DNA of 64,000 nt from Buchnera aphidicola (Kurisakia onigurumii) (GCF_039394605.1 NZ_CP135033.1:372001-436000); one strand, 5' to 3'; numbered from the stretch's first letter, positions 10,267 to 20,437 are shown. A program made the numbers and translations. The notes: generated by a model not told the origin, from the letters alone.

Positions 10267-11255
10267 ATGAAAAAAATATTATATGAAAATTTATATAATT
10301 TAAAAAAAAAAATATTTTTTATTATTTAATTTTCGGAAAAGAATTATGTTTATTAGAAGATTGTTGTAATCTAATTATTTATAAAAACTTTAAAAAAAAA
10401 ACATATAAAAAAATTAATTTGATTATTAATAAAAAAAAAGATTTAGAAAAAATATCTATAATATGTAATGAAAATGATCTATTCAATAAAAGAAAAATTA
10501 TTACTATTATTTTAAAAAAAGAAAATTATACTGATACTTTATATAAAAAAATAATTATTTTTATACAAAAAATCACAAAAAATTTTTTTATAATAGTTAT
10601 TTTGAATTTTTCAATTAAAAAAAAAAATAATTCAATTTTTAATACTAAAATAAAAAAAGGAGTTATAATAGATTGTAATATAGTAAATAAAAAAAGATCA
10701 TTACAATGGATTAATTATAAAGAAAAATTTTATAAATTATATATTACGATAGAAGCAAAAACAATATTATATGAATTCTATTATGGAAATTTTTTATTAT
10801 TAATTAAAATGTTTGAATTTATAAAATTAACTTTCATAAAAAAAAATATAATTACAGAAGATGATTTAAAGAAAATTATTTTTAATGATTCAAAATACAC
10901 ATCTTTTGAATGGATAAATACTATTTTTTCTGGAAAAAAAATAGAAAGTATAAAAATACTGAATAAATTGAAAGAAAATCAATTAAATCCCATACATTTA
11001 ATTAGATTATTACAAAAAGATTTATTATTACTTATTCAAATAAAATCAAATAATAAAATTATTTATAAATTTTTACAAGAAAAAAAAATATGGAAAAATA
11101 AATTAAATATGTTTATGAGAACAATAAAACTAAATAGTTTAAATAAATTATGTAAAATTATAAAACTATTACTAATATCAGAATTATCTATTAAAAACAA
11201 TCATGAATATTTTTCTTGGATTACGTTAAAAAACATATGTTTATTAATAAATTAA
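10267..11255 (+). pseudogene. holA: DNA polymerase III delta subunit, frameshifted in an A11 tract
   Basis: HolA (delta) opens the sliding clamp within the clamp loader. The reading frame opens at ATG 10267 (MKKILYENLY) but stops at 10327-10329. The rest of the gene is in another frame from about 10302: FGKELCLLEDCC there aligns with LLGNDPLLLQESQDA of E. coli delta. The two frames meet in a run of eleven A (10302-10312), and one extra A restores a protein of about 329 residues (E. coli 343). The downstream part is well conserved (YYGNFLLLIKMFEFIKL, EWINTIFSGKK, LIRLLQKDLLLL). It may be rescued by transcriptional slippage, as has been published for Buchnera poly(A) tracts. Otherwise it is an early pseudogene or a sequencing error. 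The clamp loader partner gene dnaX is also in this window. Confidence 0.82.
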
Positions 11256-11468
11256 AAATATTTTTTTATAAATTATATTAATAATGTATATAAAAATTTA
11301 TATATATTATTTTTGAAAAAAAATATTTTAATCTATTATTTTATTTTTATAAAAAATTTATCAATAAATATAAATTTATATATATTTTTATTATTTAATA
11401 TACATATAATATATAATCAAATATCTATAAAATAAATTATTATATTAAAAAAAATAAATATACTAAAT

Positions 11469-11705
11469 ATGAAAAACAAAAAAAAATATAAATATATATT
11501 AAATTTAAATGGATTAAAATGTCCAGATCCTATTATTCAAATAAGAAAAAGTATAAATAAAATAAAAAAAAAAGAAAAAATATTAGTTATAACAGATGAT
11601 TTTTCAACTAAAAGAGAAATTAAAATTTTTTGTAGAATAATGAACCATATTCTATTAGAAATAGATACAATTCATATCCCTTATAAATATATAATAGAAA
11701 AATAA
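11469..11705 (+). CDS. tusA: Sulfur carrier protein TusA
   Basis: Accepts persulfide sulfur from IscS and passes it to the TusBCD complex for 2-thiolation of wobble uridine (s2U34) in tRNAs for Lys, Glu and Gln. The 78 residues match the family (E. coli 81). The SirA/TusA motif LNGLKCPDPIIQIRK carries the active cysteine in CPxP form. The relay partner tusE lies at 28137. It ends 26 bp before the convergent end of asd. The 213 bp upstream hold no gene. Confidence 0.9.
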   Translation: MKNKKKYKYILNLNGLKCPDPIIQIRKSINKIKKKEKILVITDDFSTKREIKIFCRIMNHILLEIDTIHIPYKYIIEK

Positions 11706-11731
11706 TATTAAATAATAAAATATTTTTTTAT

Positions 11732-12847
11732 TTATTTTTTTACTAAAATTTTTAGCATTCTTCTCAATGGTTCAGCAGCTCCCCATAGTAATTGATCTCC
11801 AACTGAAAATGCTGATAAATATTTTTTTCCTATACTAAGTTTTCTCAATCTACCAATAGGAATATTTAAAGTACCTGAAGTATATACAGGATTTAATTTT
11901 TTTATACTCAGTTCTTTAGTATTAGGAATAATTTTAACCCATTTATTATTATTAGTAATTATTTCTTCTATATTAGAAATAGAAATATTTTGTTTTAGTT
12001 TAATTGTAAAGGATTGACTATGACATCTCATCGTACCTACTCTAACACAAATTCCATCGATATTTATTTTATTTTTATTTTCTAATATTTTATTAGATTC
12101 CATTTCTATTTTAGATTCTTCTTTTGTTTGTCCATTTTTAAAATACTCATCAATCCAAGGAATAACACTACCAGCTAATGGTGTTTTAAAATAATTTTTA
12201 GGTATACAATTAGATTGTAAACTTTTACTTACAATTTTATCCATTTTTAATATAGATATATTTGAATCATTTAATAAATTTGATATAGAATCATATAAAT
12301 AACCCATTTGTTTTAATAATTCTAACATATATAAAGAACCTGCTCCAGATGCAGCTTGATATGTTGAAATATTAATCCATTCTACTAAATTATTTTGAAA
12401 TAAACCTCCTAATGCTAATAACATTAAACTTACTGTACAGTTACTACCAACAAAAGTTTTATAACCTTTTTCAATATAATTTTTAATAGATAATTTATTA
12501 ATTGGATCTAACACTATTACACTATCTTGATTCATTCGTAAATATGAAGCAGCATCAATCCAATATCCTTTCCATCCATTTTTTCTTAAAGAAAAATATA
12601 CATCTTTAGTATATATACTTCCTTGACAACTAATAATAATATCCATTTCTTTTAAAACATCAATATCATAAGCATTTTTCAATATACTATATTGTATATT
12701 ATTGAATTTTGGACCTACTTGACCAATTTGAGAAGTAGAAAAAAAAATAGGATTTATCGTAAAAAAATCATTTTTTTTTTCCATTCTATGCATTAATACA
12801 GACCCTACCATACCCCTCCAACCTACGAAACCCACCTTATTCATCAT
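11732..12847 (-). CDS. asd: Aspartate-semialdehyde dehydrogenase
   Basis: NADPH-dependent reduction of aspartyl phosphate to aspartate semialdehyde, the branch point for lysine/diaminopimelate, threonine and methionine. The 371 residues are close to E. coli (367). The N-terminal nucleotide-binding motif is VGFVGWRGMVGSVLMHRM. The catalytic cysteine is in SNCTVSLMLLALGGLF (about residue 136), followed by TYQAASGAG, with the substrate histidine in MRCHSQSFTIKL. The first ATG is supported by AGGAAA about 8 nt upstream. A 29-bp-arm palindrome (12870-12928) lies just upstream, within the likely leader. It works upstream of lysA (2313) in lysine synthesis. Confidence 0.96.
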   Translation of the reverse strand: MMNKVGFVGWRGMVGSVLMHRMEKKNDFFTINPIFFSTSQIGQVGPKFNNIQYSILKNAYDIDVLKEMDIIISCQGSIYTKDVYFSLRKNGWKGYWIDAASYLRMNQDSVIVLDPINKLSIKNYIEKGYKTFVGSNCTVSLMLLALGGLFQNNLVEWINISTYQAASGAGSLYMLELLKQMGYLYDSISNLLNDSNISILKMDKIVSKSLQSNCIPKNYFKTPLAGSVIPWIDEYFKNGQTKEESKIEMESNKILENKNKINIDGICVRVGTMRCHSQSFTIKLKQNISISNIEEIITNNNKWVKIIPNTKELSIKKLNPVYTSGTLNIPIGRLRKLSIGKKYLSAFSVGDQLLWGAAEPLRRMLKILVKK

Positions 12848-12869
12848 ATTTATTTTTCCTAAGTATTGT

Positions 12870-12928
12870 ATTAAATATATATTATGTTAAAATTTTTAAT
12901 AAAAATTTTAACATAATATATATTTAAT
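12870..12928. repeat. 29-bp-arm perfect palindrome upstream of asd
   Basis: The arms 12870-12898 and 12900-12928 are exact reverse complements around a single central base. The left arm reads ATTAAATATATATTATG onward. It ends 23 bp before the asd start codon on the minus strand, so the transcript leader could fold into a long hairpin just before the ribosome binding site. Confidence 0.85.
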
Positions 12929-13016
12929 GAATTTTATTCTTCATAATTTTTATACTCAAATTTATTTATTTTGCAAAATTTAAAATATTAAAACATAAAA
13001 TTAAAATAAACAATAT

Positions 13017-13068
13017 AGTTATACAATATATTTCATGTAGTATACTACATGAAATATATTGTATAACT
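13017..13068. repeat. 26-bp-arm zero-spacer palindrome
   Basis: The arms 13017-13042 and 13043-13068 are exact reverse complements with no spacer; the centre reads CATGTAGTATACTACATG. It is less A/T-pure than its surroundings, so chance is unlikely. A bulged extension (13012-13016 with 13071-13075) lengthens the possible hairpin. No gene or T-run follows directly on either strand. Confidence 0.85.
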
Positions 13069-13080
13069 CAATATTATTAT

Positions 13081-13111
13081 AAAAATATTTTTTAAATTAA
13101 AAAATATTTTT
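13081..13111. repeat. 15-bp-arm AT-only inverted repeat
   Basis: The arms 13081-13095 and 13097-13111 are exact reverse complements around one base (AAAAATATTTTTTAA and its complement). It is composed only of A and T, so a chance origin is more plausible than for the two larger palindromes in this spacer. Confidence 0.5.
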
Positions 13112-13190
13112 TTAAAAAAATTAATATAAAATAATTTAAAAAAATATAACACATGATATTATTTTATTAATTTTAATTAAGGTAATAACT

Positions 13191-13790
13191 ATGCATGAAA
13201 TAATTTCTAATTCTATTTTACTAATATTGATTATGGATCCTTTAGGAAACCTTCCTTTATTTATGTCATTATTGAAAAATTTTTCTCCAAAAAAACAACG
13301 TTTAATATTAATTAGAGAAATGTTATTTTCTTTAATAATTATGATAATTTTTTTATTTTCAGGTGAAAAAATATTACATTCTTTAAATGTAAAAACAGAA
13401 ACAGTATCAATATCTGGAGGCATAATCCTATTTTTAATAGCTATTAAAATGATTTTTCCCATTGAATATAATGATAAAATGTTTATAAAAGAAAAAAATA
13501 TAGAAGAACCGTTTTTAGTTCCTTTAGCAATACCATTAGTTGCAGGTCCTTCTTTATTAGCTACGTTAATGTTATTATCTCATCAATATTCAAAAAATAT
13601 AATATGTTTAATTATTTCTTTAATAATATCTTGGTTATTTACTCTTATAATACTTTTACTTTCTGGATTATTTTTAAAAATATTAGGAAAAAAAGGTGTT
13701 AACGTATTAGAAAAACTAATGGGATTAATATTAATCATGTTATCTATACAAATGTTTTTAAATGGAATTAAAATATGGTTTCATAGTTAA
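13191..13790 (+). CDS. yhgN: MarC-family inner-membrane protein YhgN
   Basis: Integral membrane protein of the MarC/UPF0056 family, whose transport substrate is unknown. The 199 residues match E. coli YhgN (197). About six hydrophobic helices are visible (for example residues 5-25, 40-60, 67-85, 103-123, 137-160 and 175-195). Family-type motifs include MDPLGNLPLF near the N-terminus and PLAIPLVAGPSLLATLM in the middle. The ATG has GGTAA nearby. E. coli yhgN also lies next to asd, so the neighbourhood is ancestral. Confidence 0.88.
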   Translation: MHEIISNSILLILIMDPLGNLPLFMSLLKNFSPKKQRLILIREMLFSLIIMIIFLFSGEKILHSLNVKTETVSISGGIILFLIAIKMIFPIEYNDKMFIKEKNIEEPFLVPLAIPLVAGPSLLATLMLLSHQYSKNIICLIISLIISWLFTLIILLLSGLFLKILGKKGVNVLEKLMGLILIMLSIQMFLNGIKIWFHS

Positions 13791-13956
13791 TTTTTTATAA
13801 AATTAAAATTTGTTATAAAAATTATATTTATAGAATAAAATTAGAATAAATTTCAACTTGCTTTATATTCAAAAAAATAATATTTTTAGACACAAAAAAT
13901 ATGTTACATTAAAAAAAGAAAATAATTATTTTATATTAAGTAGAGAAAATACTAAT

Positions 13957-15102
13957 ATGCTGACAATACAAGATTTAAATTTTGACAAAAAAAGAGTTTT
14001 AATTAGATTAGATTTAAATGTTCCAATAGAAAAAAATAAAATTGTTTCTCATGCAAGAATTAAATCTTCTATACCAACTATAAAAAAAATTTTAAAAAGA
14101 AACGCAAAAGTAATTTTAATGTCACATTTGGGTAGACCTAAAGAAGGAATTTATGAATCAAAATATTCTCTATTTCCTGTTTTTGAATATTTAAAAAAAA
14201 TATTTTTGAAAACAAATGTATATTTTTTTTCAAAATATGAAGATTCAAAAAATATAAAATCAGGAGAATTATGTTTATTAGAAAATGTACGATTTAATAT
14301 AGGTGAAACAACCAATAATCTAGAATTATCTTTAAAATATTCTAATTTATGCGATATATTTATTATGGATGCGTTTGGAAGTGCACATAGAAAACATGCA
14401 TCTACATACGGTATATCAAAATTTTGTAAAAAAAAATGTATAGGTCCATTAGTACTTAAAGAAATTAATTCTTTAAATAAAATATTTAAAAATCCTGTTA
14501 GACCAATGGTATCAATATTAGGAGGATCAAAAATATCTACAAAATTTAAAATATTAAATACATTAGGAAAAATATCAGATTACATAATTGTAGGAGGTGG
14601 AATAGCAAATACCTTTATTGCAATAAATAATAAAATAGGAAAATCTTTGCATGAAAAAGAATACATAAGCAAAGCATATGATTTATTAAAAAAATATAAA
14701 ATAATTATTCCAGTTGATTCAAGGGTAAGCACTAGTTTTCATCAAGATTCTATTGCAATACTTAAAGATGTAAATAAAATTTCTAAAAATGAAGAAATAA
14801 TGGACATTGGATTAAAAACAGAAAAAGTAATACAAAAAATTATAAAAAAATCTAATACGATTATTTGGAATGGTCCAGTAGGAGTATTCGAATTTAATCA
14901 ATTTGCTAATGGAACAAAATGTATAGCTGAATCAATATCAAAAAATAAAGGATTCTCAATAGCAGGTGGTGGAGATACAATTTCCGCAATTGAAAAATTT
15001 AATATTGAAGATAAAATATCTTATATATCAACAGGAGGAGGTTCTTTCTTACATTTTTTAGAAAATAAAAAACTTCCTGCTATAGAAATTTTAAAAAAAT
15101 AA
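13957..15102 (+). CDS. pgk: Phosphoglycerate kinase
   Basis: Glycolytic enzyme making ATP and 3-phosphoglycerate from 1,3-bisphosphoglycerate. The reading frame is open from a TTG at 13858, but the start is placed at the ATG at 13957 (MLTIQDLNFDKKRVLIRLDL), which aligns with the E. coli N-terminus and gives 381 residues (E. coli 387). Motifs seen: RLDLNVP, SHLGRP, LLENVRFNIGE, MDAFGSAHR, GGSKISTK, GGGIANTF, WNGPVGVFE and the nucleotide loop GGGDTISA. fbaA follows 67 bp downstream of the stop, as in E. coli, where epd precedes pgk; epd is absent here. Confidence 0.96.
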   Translation: MLTIQDLNFDKKRVLIRLDLNVPIEKNKIVSHARIKSSIPTIKKILKRNAKVILMSHLGRPKEGIYESKYSLFPVFEYLKKIFLKTNVYFFSKYEDSKNIKSGELCLLENVRFNIGETTNNLELSLKYSNLCDIFIMDAFGSAHRKHASTYGISKFCKKKCIGPLVLKEINSLNKIFKNPVRPMVSILGGSKISTKFKILNTLGKISDYIIVGGGIANTFIAINNKIGKSLHEKEYISKAYDLLKKYKIIIPVDSRVSTSFHQDSIAILKDVNKISKNEEIMDIGLKTEKVIQKIIKKSNTIIWNGPVGVFEFNQFANGTKCIAESISKNKGFSIAGGGDTISAIEKFNIEDKISYISTGGGSFLHFLENKKLPAIEILKK

Positions 15103-15169
15103 AATAATTCAATTATTTTAACAAATTTAAATTTTTAATTATTTAAAAATGAAAAATAGGAAAAGTATT

Positions 15170-16249
15170 ATGTATAAAATATTAGATATAATTAAACCAG
15201 GAGTAATATTTGGAAAAGATATAAAAAAAATTTTTTCTATAGCAAAAAAAAATAACTTTGCTATACCAGCAATCAATTGTATCAACACTGATTCTATTAA
15301 TGCTGTTCTAGAAACAGCTAAAAAAATGCGTTCTCCTGTAATTATTCAATTTTCATATGGAGGATCGAGTTTTTTCATTGGAAAAGGTATTGATTCTAAA
15401 GAAAATATTAAAAATGCAATTTTAGGATCCACGTTAGCAGCAAAATATGTACATTCTATTGCTAAATATTATAAAATACCTGTTATTTTACACACTGATC
15501 ATTGTCATAAAGAAATATTACCATGGATTGATGGATTAATGATTGAAAATAATAAGTTTATAAAAAAAACAGGAAATCCTTTATTTTCGTCTCATATGAT
15601 AGATTTATCTCAAGAAAAAATTGAAAATAATATTATTTTATGTAAAAAATATTTCAAAAAACTTGATTCTATGAATATTTTTTTAGAAATAGAATTAGGA
15701 TGTACTGGCGGTGAAGAAGATGGAATTAATAATTCTAATTTAAAAAAAGAATATTTATATACTACTCCTCAAGATGTACATTATGCTTACAAAGAACTTT
15801 CTGATATTAGTTCTAATTTTACTATTGCTGCATCTTTTGGAAATGTACATGGAGTATATAAAAAAGGTAGTATCGATTTAAAACCAATTATTTTAAAAAA
15901 ATCACAAGAGTATGTAAAAAAAAATAATAGTAATATAAATCAACCTATCGATTTTGTATTTCACGGTAGTTCTGGTACTGATATTCAAGAAATACAAAAA
16001 TCAATTTCTTATGGTGTAGTAAAAATTAATATTGATACTGACATACAATGGGCTTCTTGGAATGGAATTTTAAATTTTTATAACGAATATAAAAATTATT
16101 TACAAAATCAATTAGGAAATCCAGAAGGATCTAATAAACCTAACAAAAAATATTATGATCCAAGAACATGGATTAGAAAATCACAAGAATATATTGTGAA
16201 ACGTTTAGAAAAATCTTTTAAAGATTTTAACTCTTATAATGTTTTATAA
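15170..16249 (+). CDS. fbaA: Fructose-bisphosphate aldolase class II
   Basis: Zinc-dependent aldolase cleaving fructose 1,6-bisphosphate to dihydroxyacetone phosphate and glyceraldehyde 3-phosphate. The start is set at ATG 15170 (MYKILDIIKPGVIFG) rather than the in-frame ATG at 15149, because AGGAAAA lies about 8 nt before it and the protein then has 359 residues, as in E. coli. Seen: the metal-binding HTDHC, ELGCTGGEEDG, the second metal ligand in FGNVHGVYK, and the phosphate-binding FHGSSGT and NIDTDIQWA. The pgk-fbaA-mscS order matches E. coli. Confidence 0.96.
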   Translation: MYKILDIIKPGVIFGKDIKKIFSIAKKNNFAIPAINCINTDSINAVLETAKKMRSPVIIQFSYGGSSFFIGKGIDSKENIKNAILGSTLAAKYVHSIAKYYKIPVILHTDHCHKEILPWIDGLMIENNKFIKKTGNPLFSSHMIDLSQEKIENNIILCKKYFKKLDSMNIFLEIELGCTGGEEDGINNSNLKKEYLYTTPQDVHYAYKELSDISSNFTIAASFGNVHGVYKKGSIDLKPIILKKSQEYVKKNNSNINQPIDFVFHGSSGTDIQEIQKSISYGVVKINIDTDIQWASWNGILNFYNEYKNYLQNQLGNPEGSNKPNKKYYDPRTWIRKSQEYIVKRLEKSFKDFNSYNVL

Positions 16250-16318
16250 CAAATTTTATATTTTTTGTTATAAAAATATTTTATTGTAATAATATAATAT
16301 CATTCTATAGGAAAAAAA

Positions 16319-17173
16319 ATGGAAGAATTACGTGTAATTGAAGATATTAGCTATGCTAAAAATTGGATTTTACATAACCAAGAAACATTTTCAAATTATT
16401 TTGTGAATTTAGTATCTGCATCTATTATACTGACTATAGGTTCATTTATAGCAAAAATATTTTCTAGTGGTATAAATAAAATTTTATTAAATAGAAAAAT
16501 AGATAGTACTATTTCCAACTTCTTGTCTTCTTTGCTAAAATATGTTGTAATTACATTTACTTTGGTAACTACATTAGGATGTCTTGGTGTGCAAACTACT
16601 TCTGTAATTGCTATATTAGGAGCTGCTGGAATGGCTATTGGTTTGGCATTACAAGGATCTTTATCTAATTTTGCAGCAGGTGTATTATTAGTAGCTTTGA
16701 GACCTTTAAAATCAGGAGAATATGTTGATTTAGGAGGAATTGCTGGAAATGTATTAAATATTCATATATTTTATACTATGTTAAAAACATTAGATGGAAA
16801 AATAGTAGTAATACCGAATGGAAGAATTATATCTGGAAATATTATAAATTATTCTAGAGAACCTACTCGTCGTAATGAATTTAAAATTAATGTGTCATAT
16901 CAATCTGATTTAGATGAAGTAATAAAAATAATTCGAGAAGTATTATTAAAAGAAGATCGAGTAATTAAAAGTAAAGATATCACAATTGGAATAAGTGAAT
17001 TTGGTTCTTCTTCAATTGTTCTAATTATAAGATGTTGGAGTAATACTCATGAATTAAATGCAGTATATTGGGATTTAATGATGAAATTTAAAAAATCATT
17101 TGATAAAAATAAAATTAATATTCCAATTCCTCAAATAGATATTTATTTAAATAAAAATAAAGAATTAAATTAA
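16319..17173 (+). CDS. mscS: Small-conductance mechanosensitive channel MscS
   Basis: Heptameric inner-membrane channel that opens under membrane tension and releases solutes during hypo-osmotic shock. The 284 residues (E. coli 286) show three transmembrane helices (about 28-50, 68-90 and 95-128). TM3 is the glycine/alanine-rich pore helix (AILGAAGMAIGLALQGSL, then NFAAGVLLVALRP), followed by the beta domain (GEYVDLGGIAGNV, VVIPNGRIISGNIINYS) and the C-terminal alpha/beta cage. AGGAAAAAAAATGG-like spacing supports the start. A retained osmotic channel suits a cell with a thin envelope living inside host vesicles. Confidence 0.95.
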   Translation: MEELRVIEDISYAKNWILHNQETFSNYFVNLVSASIILTIGSFIAKIFSSGINKILLNRKIDSTISNFLSSLLKYVVITFTLVTTLGCLGVQTTSVIAILGAAGMAIGLALQGSLSNFAAGVLLVALRPLKSGEYVDLGGIAGNVLNIHIFYTMLKTLDGKIVVIPNGRIISGNIINYSREPTRRNEFKINVSYQSDLDEVIKIIREVLLKEDRVIKSKDITIGISEFGSSSIVLIIRCWSNTHELNAVYWDLMMKFKKSFDKNKINIPIPQIDIYLNKNKELN

Positions 17174-17240
17174 AAATATTTTCATTTAATTTATAAAAAT
17201 TTTACAATAGTATATTACAAAAAAATTTTGGAATACAGTA

Positions 17241-20200
17241 ATGATAAAAATTTATCATGCATCAACATTAAAAAAATTAATTCGAAAAAATTGTAATATT
17301 ATAAATAATAATCCTATTAAAAATCCATTTATTAATGAAACATTTTTGATATATAATCATCCAATTCAATCTTATTGGATAAAATTCTATATTGCAAAAA
17401 AAATAAATATATGTGCAAATAATAATTTTTATAAATTAGAAAAGTTCATATTTACACTATTTGAAAAAATAATACCTGATTTTAACAAAAATTTTTTATT
17501 AAATTCTAATAATATATTTTATAAACTCATGATGAAAAATAAAAAAAAAAATTTTTTAATTCATAAAAGAGAAACTTTATTAAAAAAATATTTTTTTTAT
17601 GAAAAAATTTCTAAATTATTAAAAAAATATTTTATTTTTCATCACGAATGGATTCAATATTGGATGCAAGGAAATTTAATTCCAGAAATAAACAAAAAAT
17701 ATATATGGCAACAAAATTTATGGATAGATATTTTATTTCAAAAACAACAAGATAAAAAAAAAATAAAATATAAAAACTTTTTTGAAATTTTTTACGAAAA
17801 TATAAAAATAAAAAAAGATATTTTACCTAATCGTATATTTGTATATGGAATAGACAATTTACCAAAATTTTATTTTAAAATATTTAATATATTAAGTAAA
17901 TTTTGTAAAATATTTTTTTTTAATATAAATTTTTTTTTAGATACTAAAAAAAATGAAAATATTTTAATAAAAAAAAATTCAATTATTAAAAATAATTCAT
18001 TCTTATTTGTAAATATCAATAATTATATTTTTTTTTTAAAAAAAAAAAAAAAAATATTTAAAATAAAAAATTTAGATAATAAAAAAAATTATAAACCTAA
18101 AAATTTATTAGAATTTATACAAAAAAAAATAACAGAAAAAAAAATAAATAAAAAAATAAAAAAAATAAATTTTATTTTAAAAAAATCTGATGATTCTATT
18201 TCAATTAATGTATTTCATACAATACAAAATGAAATAGAATTTTTACAACAATTTATTATAAAAACTCTAAATAAAAACAAAAAATATTTTCCAAAAGATA
18301 TATTAATAATATGTGAAAATATTAATAAATATATTCCTTATATCAATTCTGTTTTTAAAAAAAAAACTAAAAAATACGATATACCTTTTACAATATATCA
18401 TTCAGAAAAAAAATTAAATAATTCTATTGTTCAATTTTTTTTAAAAATTTTATCACTAAATAAAAATAAATTTAAAATAAATGAAATATTTAAATTATTT
18501 CAATTTTTATTTTTAAAAAAAGATTTTATTTGTAGTACCAATGAAATTTCTATTTTATTTAAATGGATTAAAAAATCTGAAATAAAGTTTGGTTTAGATG
18601 AAAAACACCTTTGTGAATTAAATTATAAAAAATATAATTTTAAAAATACATGGGAACATGGAATAAAAAGAATTTTATTAAGTATTGCGTTAAAAAAAAG
18701 CAATAATAATTCATGGGATAATATAAACCCTTTAGATTATTTTTTAGATTTTTCTATTAATTTATTCAATAAATTAATTAAATTTATTAATACTTTAAAA
18801 AAATGGAAAAAAAAAATTTTAATAAATAAAACATCAAAATCTTGGAGTTCTATATGTGAATTAATTTTACAAGATTTTTTCAATATAAAAAATAAAAAAA
18901 TAAAAAAAACATTAAATTTAATTCAAAAAAAATGGAATTTTACAATATATTTCTGTCAAAATGTATTTAATAATAAAAAAATACCTATTGAAATAATAAA
19001 AAATAAATTTATACAAAACATTAAAAAAAATAAATTTTCAAAAAAAATATTAATAGAATCTATTATTTTTTCTAATGGAAAATATTTCGAAGATATACCT
19101 TTTAAGGTAATAGCATTTATAGGATGTAATAAAAATAATTTTATTCAAAAAAAAATTTCTAATAATTTTGATTTAGTTGAAAAATATAAAAAAAATAATT
19201 TTGTTTTACAAAAAACAGATAATTATATTCTTATAAATAAAATTTTATCAGCAAAAAAATATTTTTATATAAGTTGTATTAATGAAAATATGAAAAAAAA
19301 CAATTTTTTTAAATCCAATAAAATAATTTTAAAATTATTAGAATACATAAAAAAAACAACTAATATTAATAATAAAAAAAATAATGATATTGTTACAATA
19401 AACAATGTAATAAGTAATATTTGTACATTTCATAAACAAATAAAAATTTTTATCAAAAAATAATTATTTTCAAAAAAAAACATTAATAATGAAAAAAATA
19501 TATAAAAAAAAAATTTTCTTATCTGAACTAATTAATTTTTGGAAAAACCCAATTGTATTTTTTTTAAAAAAAAAATTTAATTTAATTTATAATAATTATC
19601 CTAAATATTATAGTTCACAAGAATTATTTTTATTAAATAAATTAGATATATATAAAATTAATAAAAAAATATTTTATATTTTATTAAAAAATAGAAAATT
19701 AAAAAAATCATATTTACATAATAAAATTTTCAATGTTGTAAAAAAAAATAATTTTGAAAAATTTTTATTAGAAAAACAAATTAATGAAATAAAAGAATTT
19801 TATAAAAAAATATATAATATTGATAATTTCTCAAAGATAAAAAAAAAAAATATAAAAATAAAAAAATATAATCTTCAAGGAGATTTTCATGAAAATACTA
19901 AATATGGATTATTAAAATTTAAACCTTATATAGTAAATATATATGATGAAATTAAATTATGGTTACAACATATTATATATTGTTATTTCGGAAATACAAA
20001 AAATAGCTATTTAATAGGTTTAAAAAAATCTTTTTGTGGTTTTCATAATATTAATCAAAAAACAGCAGAAAAATATATAAAAAAATATATAACAGGTTAT
20101 TTAAATGGATTAAAAAAACCAATTCTGATAAATAAATCCAGTATTAATTGGTTTACAACAATATATGATACTAAAAAAAAAAAAATAAATAAAAATAAAT

Positions 20201-20412
20201 TAAATAAAGGAAAAAAAAAGTTTATGCAGATATGGAATGGAAACAATTTTGTTGTAGGAGAAAAAAAAAATTTACATATTAAAAAATTAATTCCTAAATT
20301 AACTGAAAAAAAAATAGATATATTATGCAATAATACAAAAATATGGTTAACTCCAATATACAAAAACAAAATTATTAAAAACCCTTGGAAAAAAAATAAA
20401 TATTTTTTATAA
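17241..20412 (+). pseudogene. recC: Exodeoxyribonuclease V gamma subunit RecC, split by a frameshift
   Basis: RecC recognises Chi and holds the RecBCD helicase-nuclease together. The first open segment (17241-19463, 740 residues) aligns with the N-terminal two thirds (IYHASTLKKLI start; ISINVFHTIQNEIEFLQQFI matches a conserved E. coli stretch). The second (to 20412, about 307 residues from ATG 19489) aligns with the C-terminal nuclease-like domain (LINFWKNPIVFF; LWLQHIIYCYFG). The frames must change between 19441 and 19461, a stretch with T5 and A6 runs; one base too many or two too few explains it. Joined length is about 1,057 residues against 1,122 in E. coli. An in-frame T10A17 run lies at 18028-18054. 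It could be a pseudogene, two peptides that still assemble, or a sequencing error. recB and recD are intact. Confidence 0.85.
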
Positions 20413-20437
20413 ATCATTATAAAAATTTTACAAAAAT

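Larger units (their letters stand above)
12848..13190. other. asd-yhgN divergent spacer with three palindromes
   Basis: This 343-bp spacer between divergent genes holds no open frame of interest. It must carry the promoters of both asd (minus) and yhgN (plus). It contains three perfect inverted repeats (12870-12928, 13017-13068 and 13081-13111), an unusual density. No clear -35/-10 pair was picked out with confidence. Confidence 0.6.

Noticed and set aside
10419-11255. A stand-alone gene starting at TTG 10419
   Set aside because: The same frame extends upstream to the A11 tract with HolA similarity, so it is the body of holA.
13136-13462. Minus-strand open frame overlapping yhgN
   Set aside because: It is antisense to a recognised membrane protein gene and resembles no known family.
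19489-20412. A separate protein-coding gene after recC
   Set aside because: Its sequence aligns with the C-terminal domain of RecC and the upstream frame joins it; it has no ribosome binding site.
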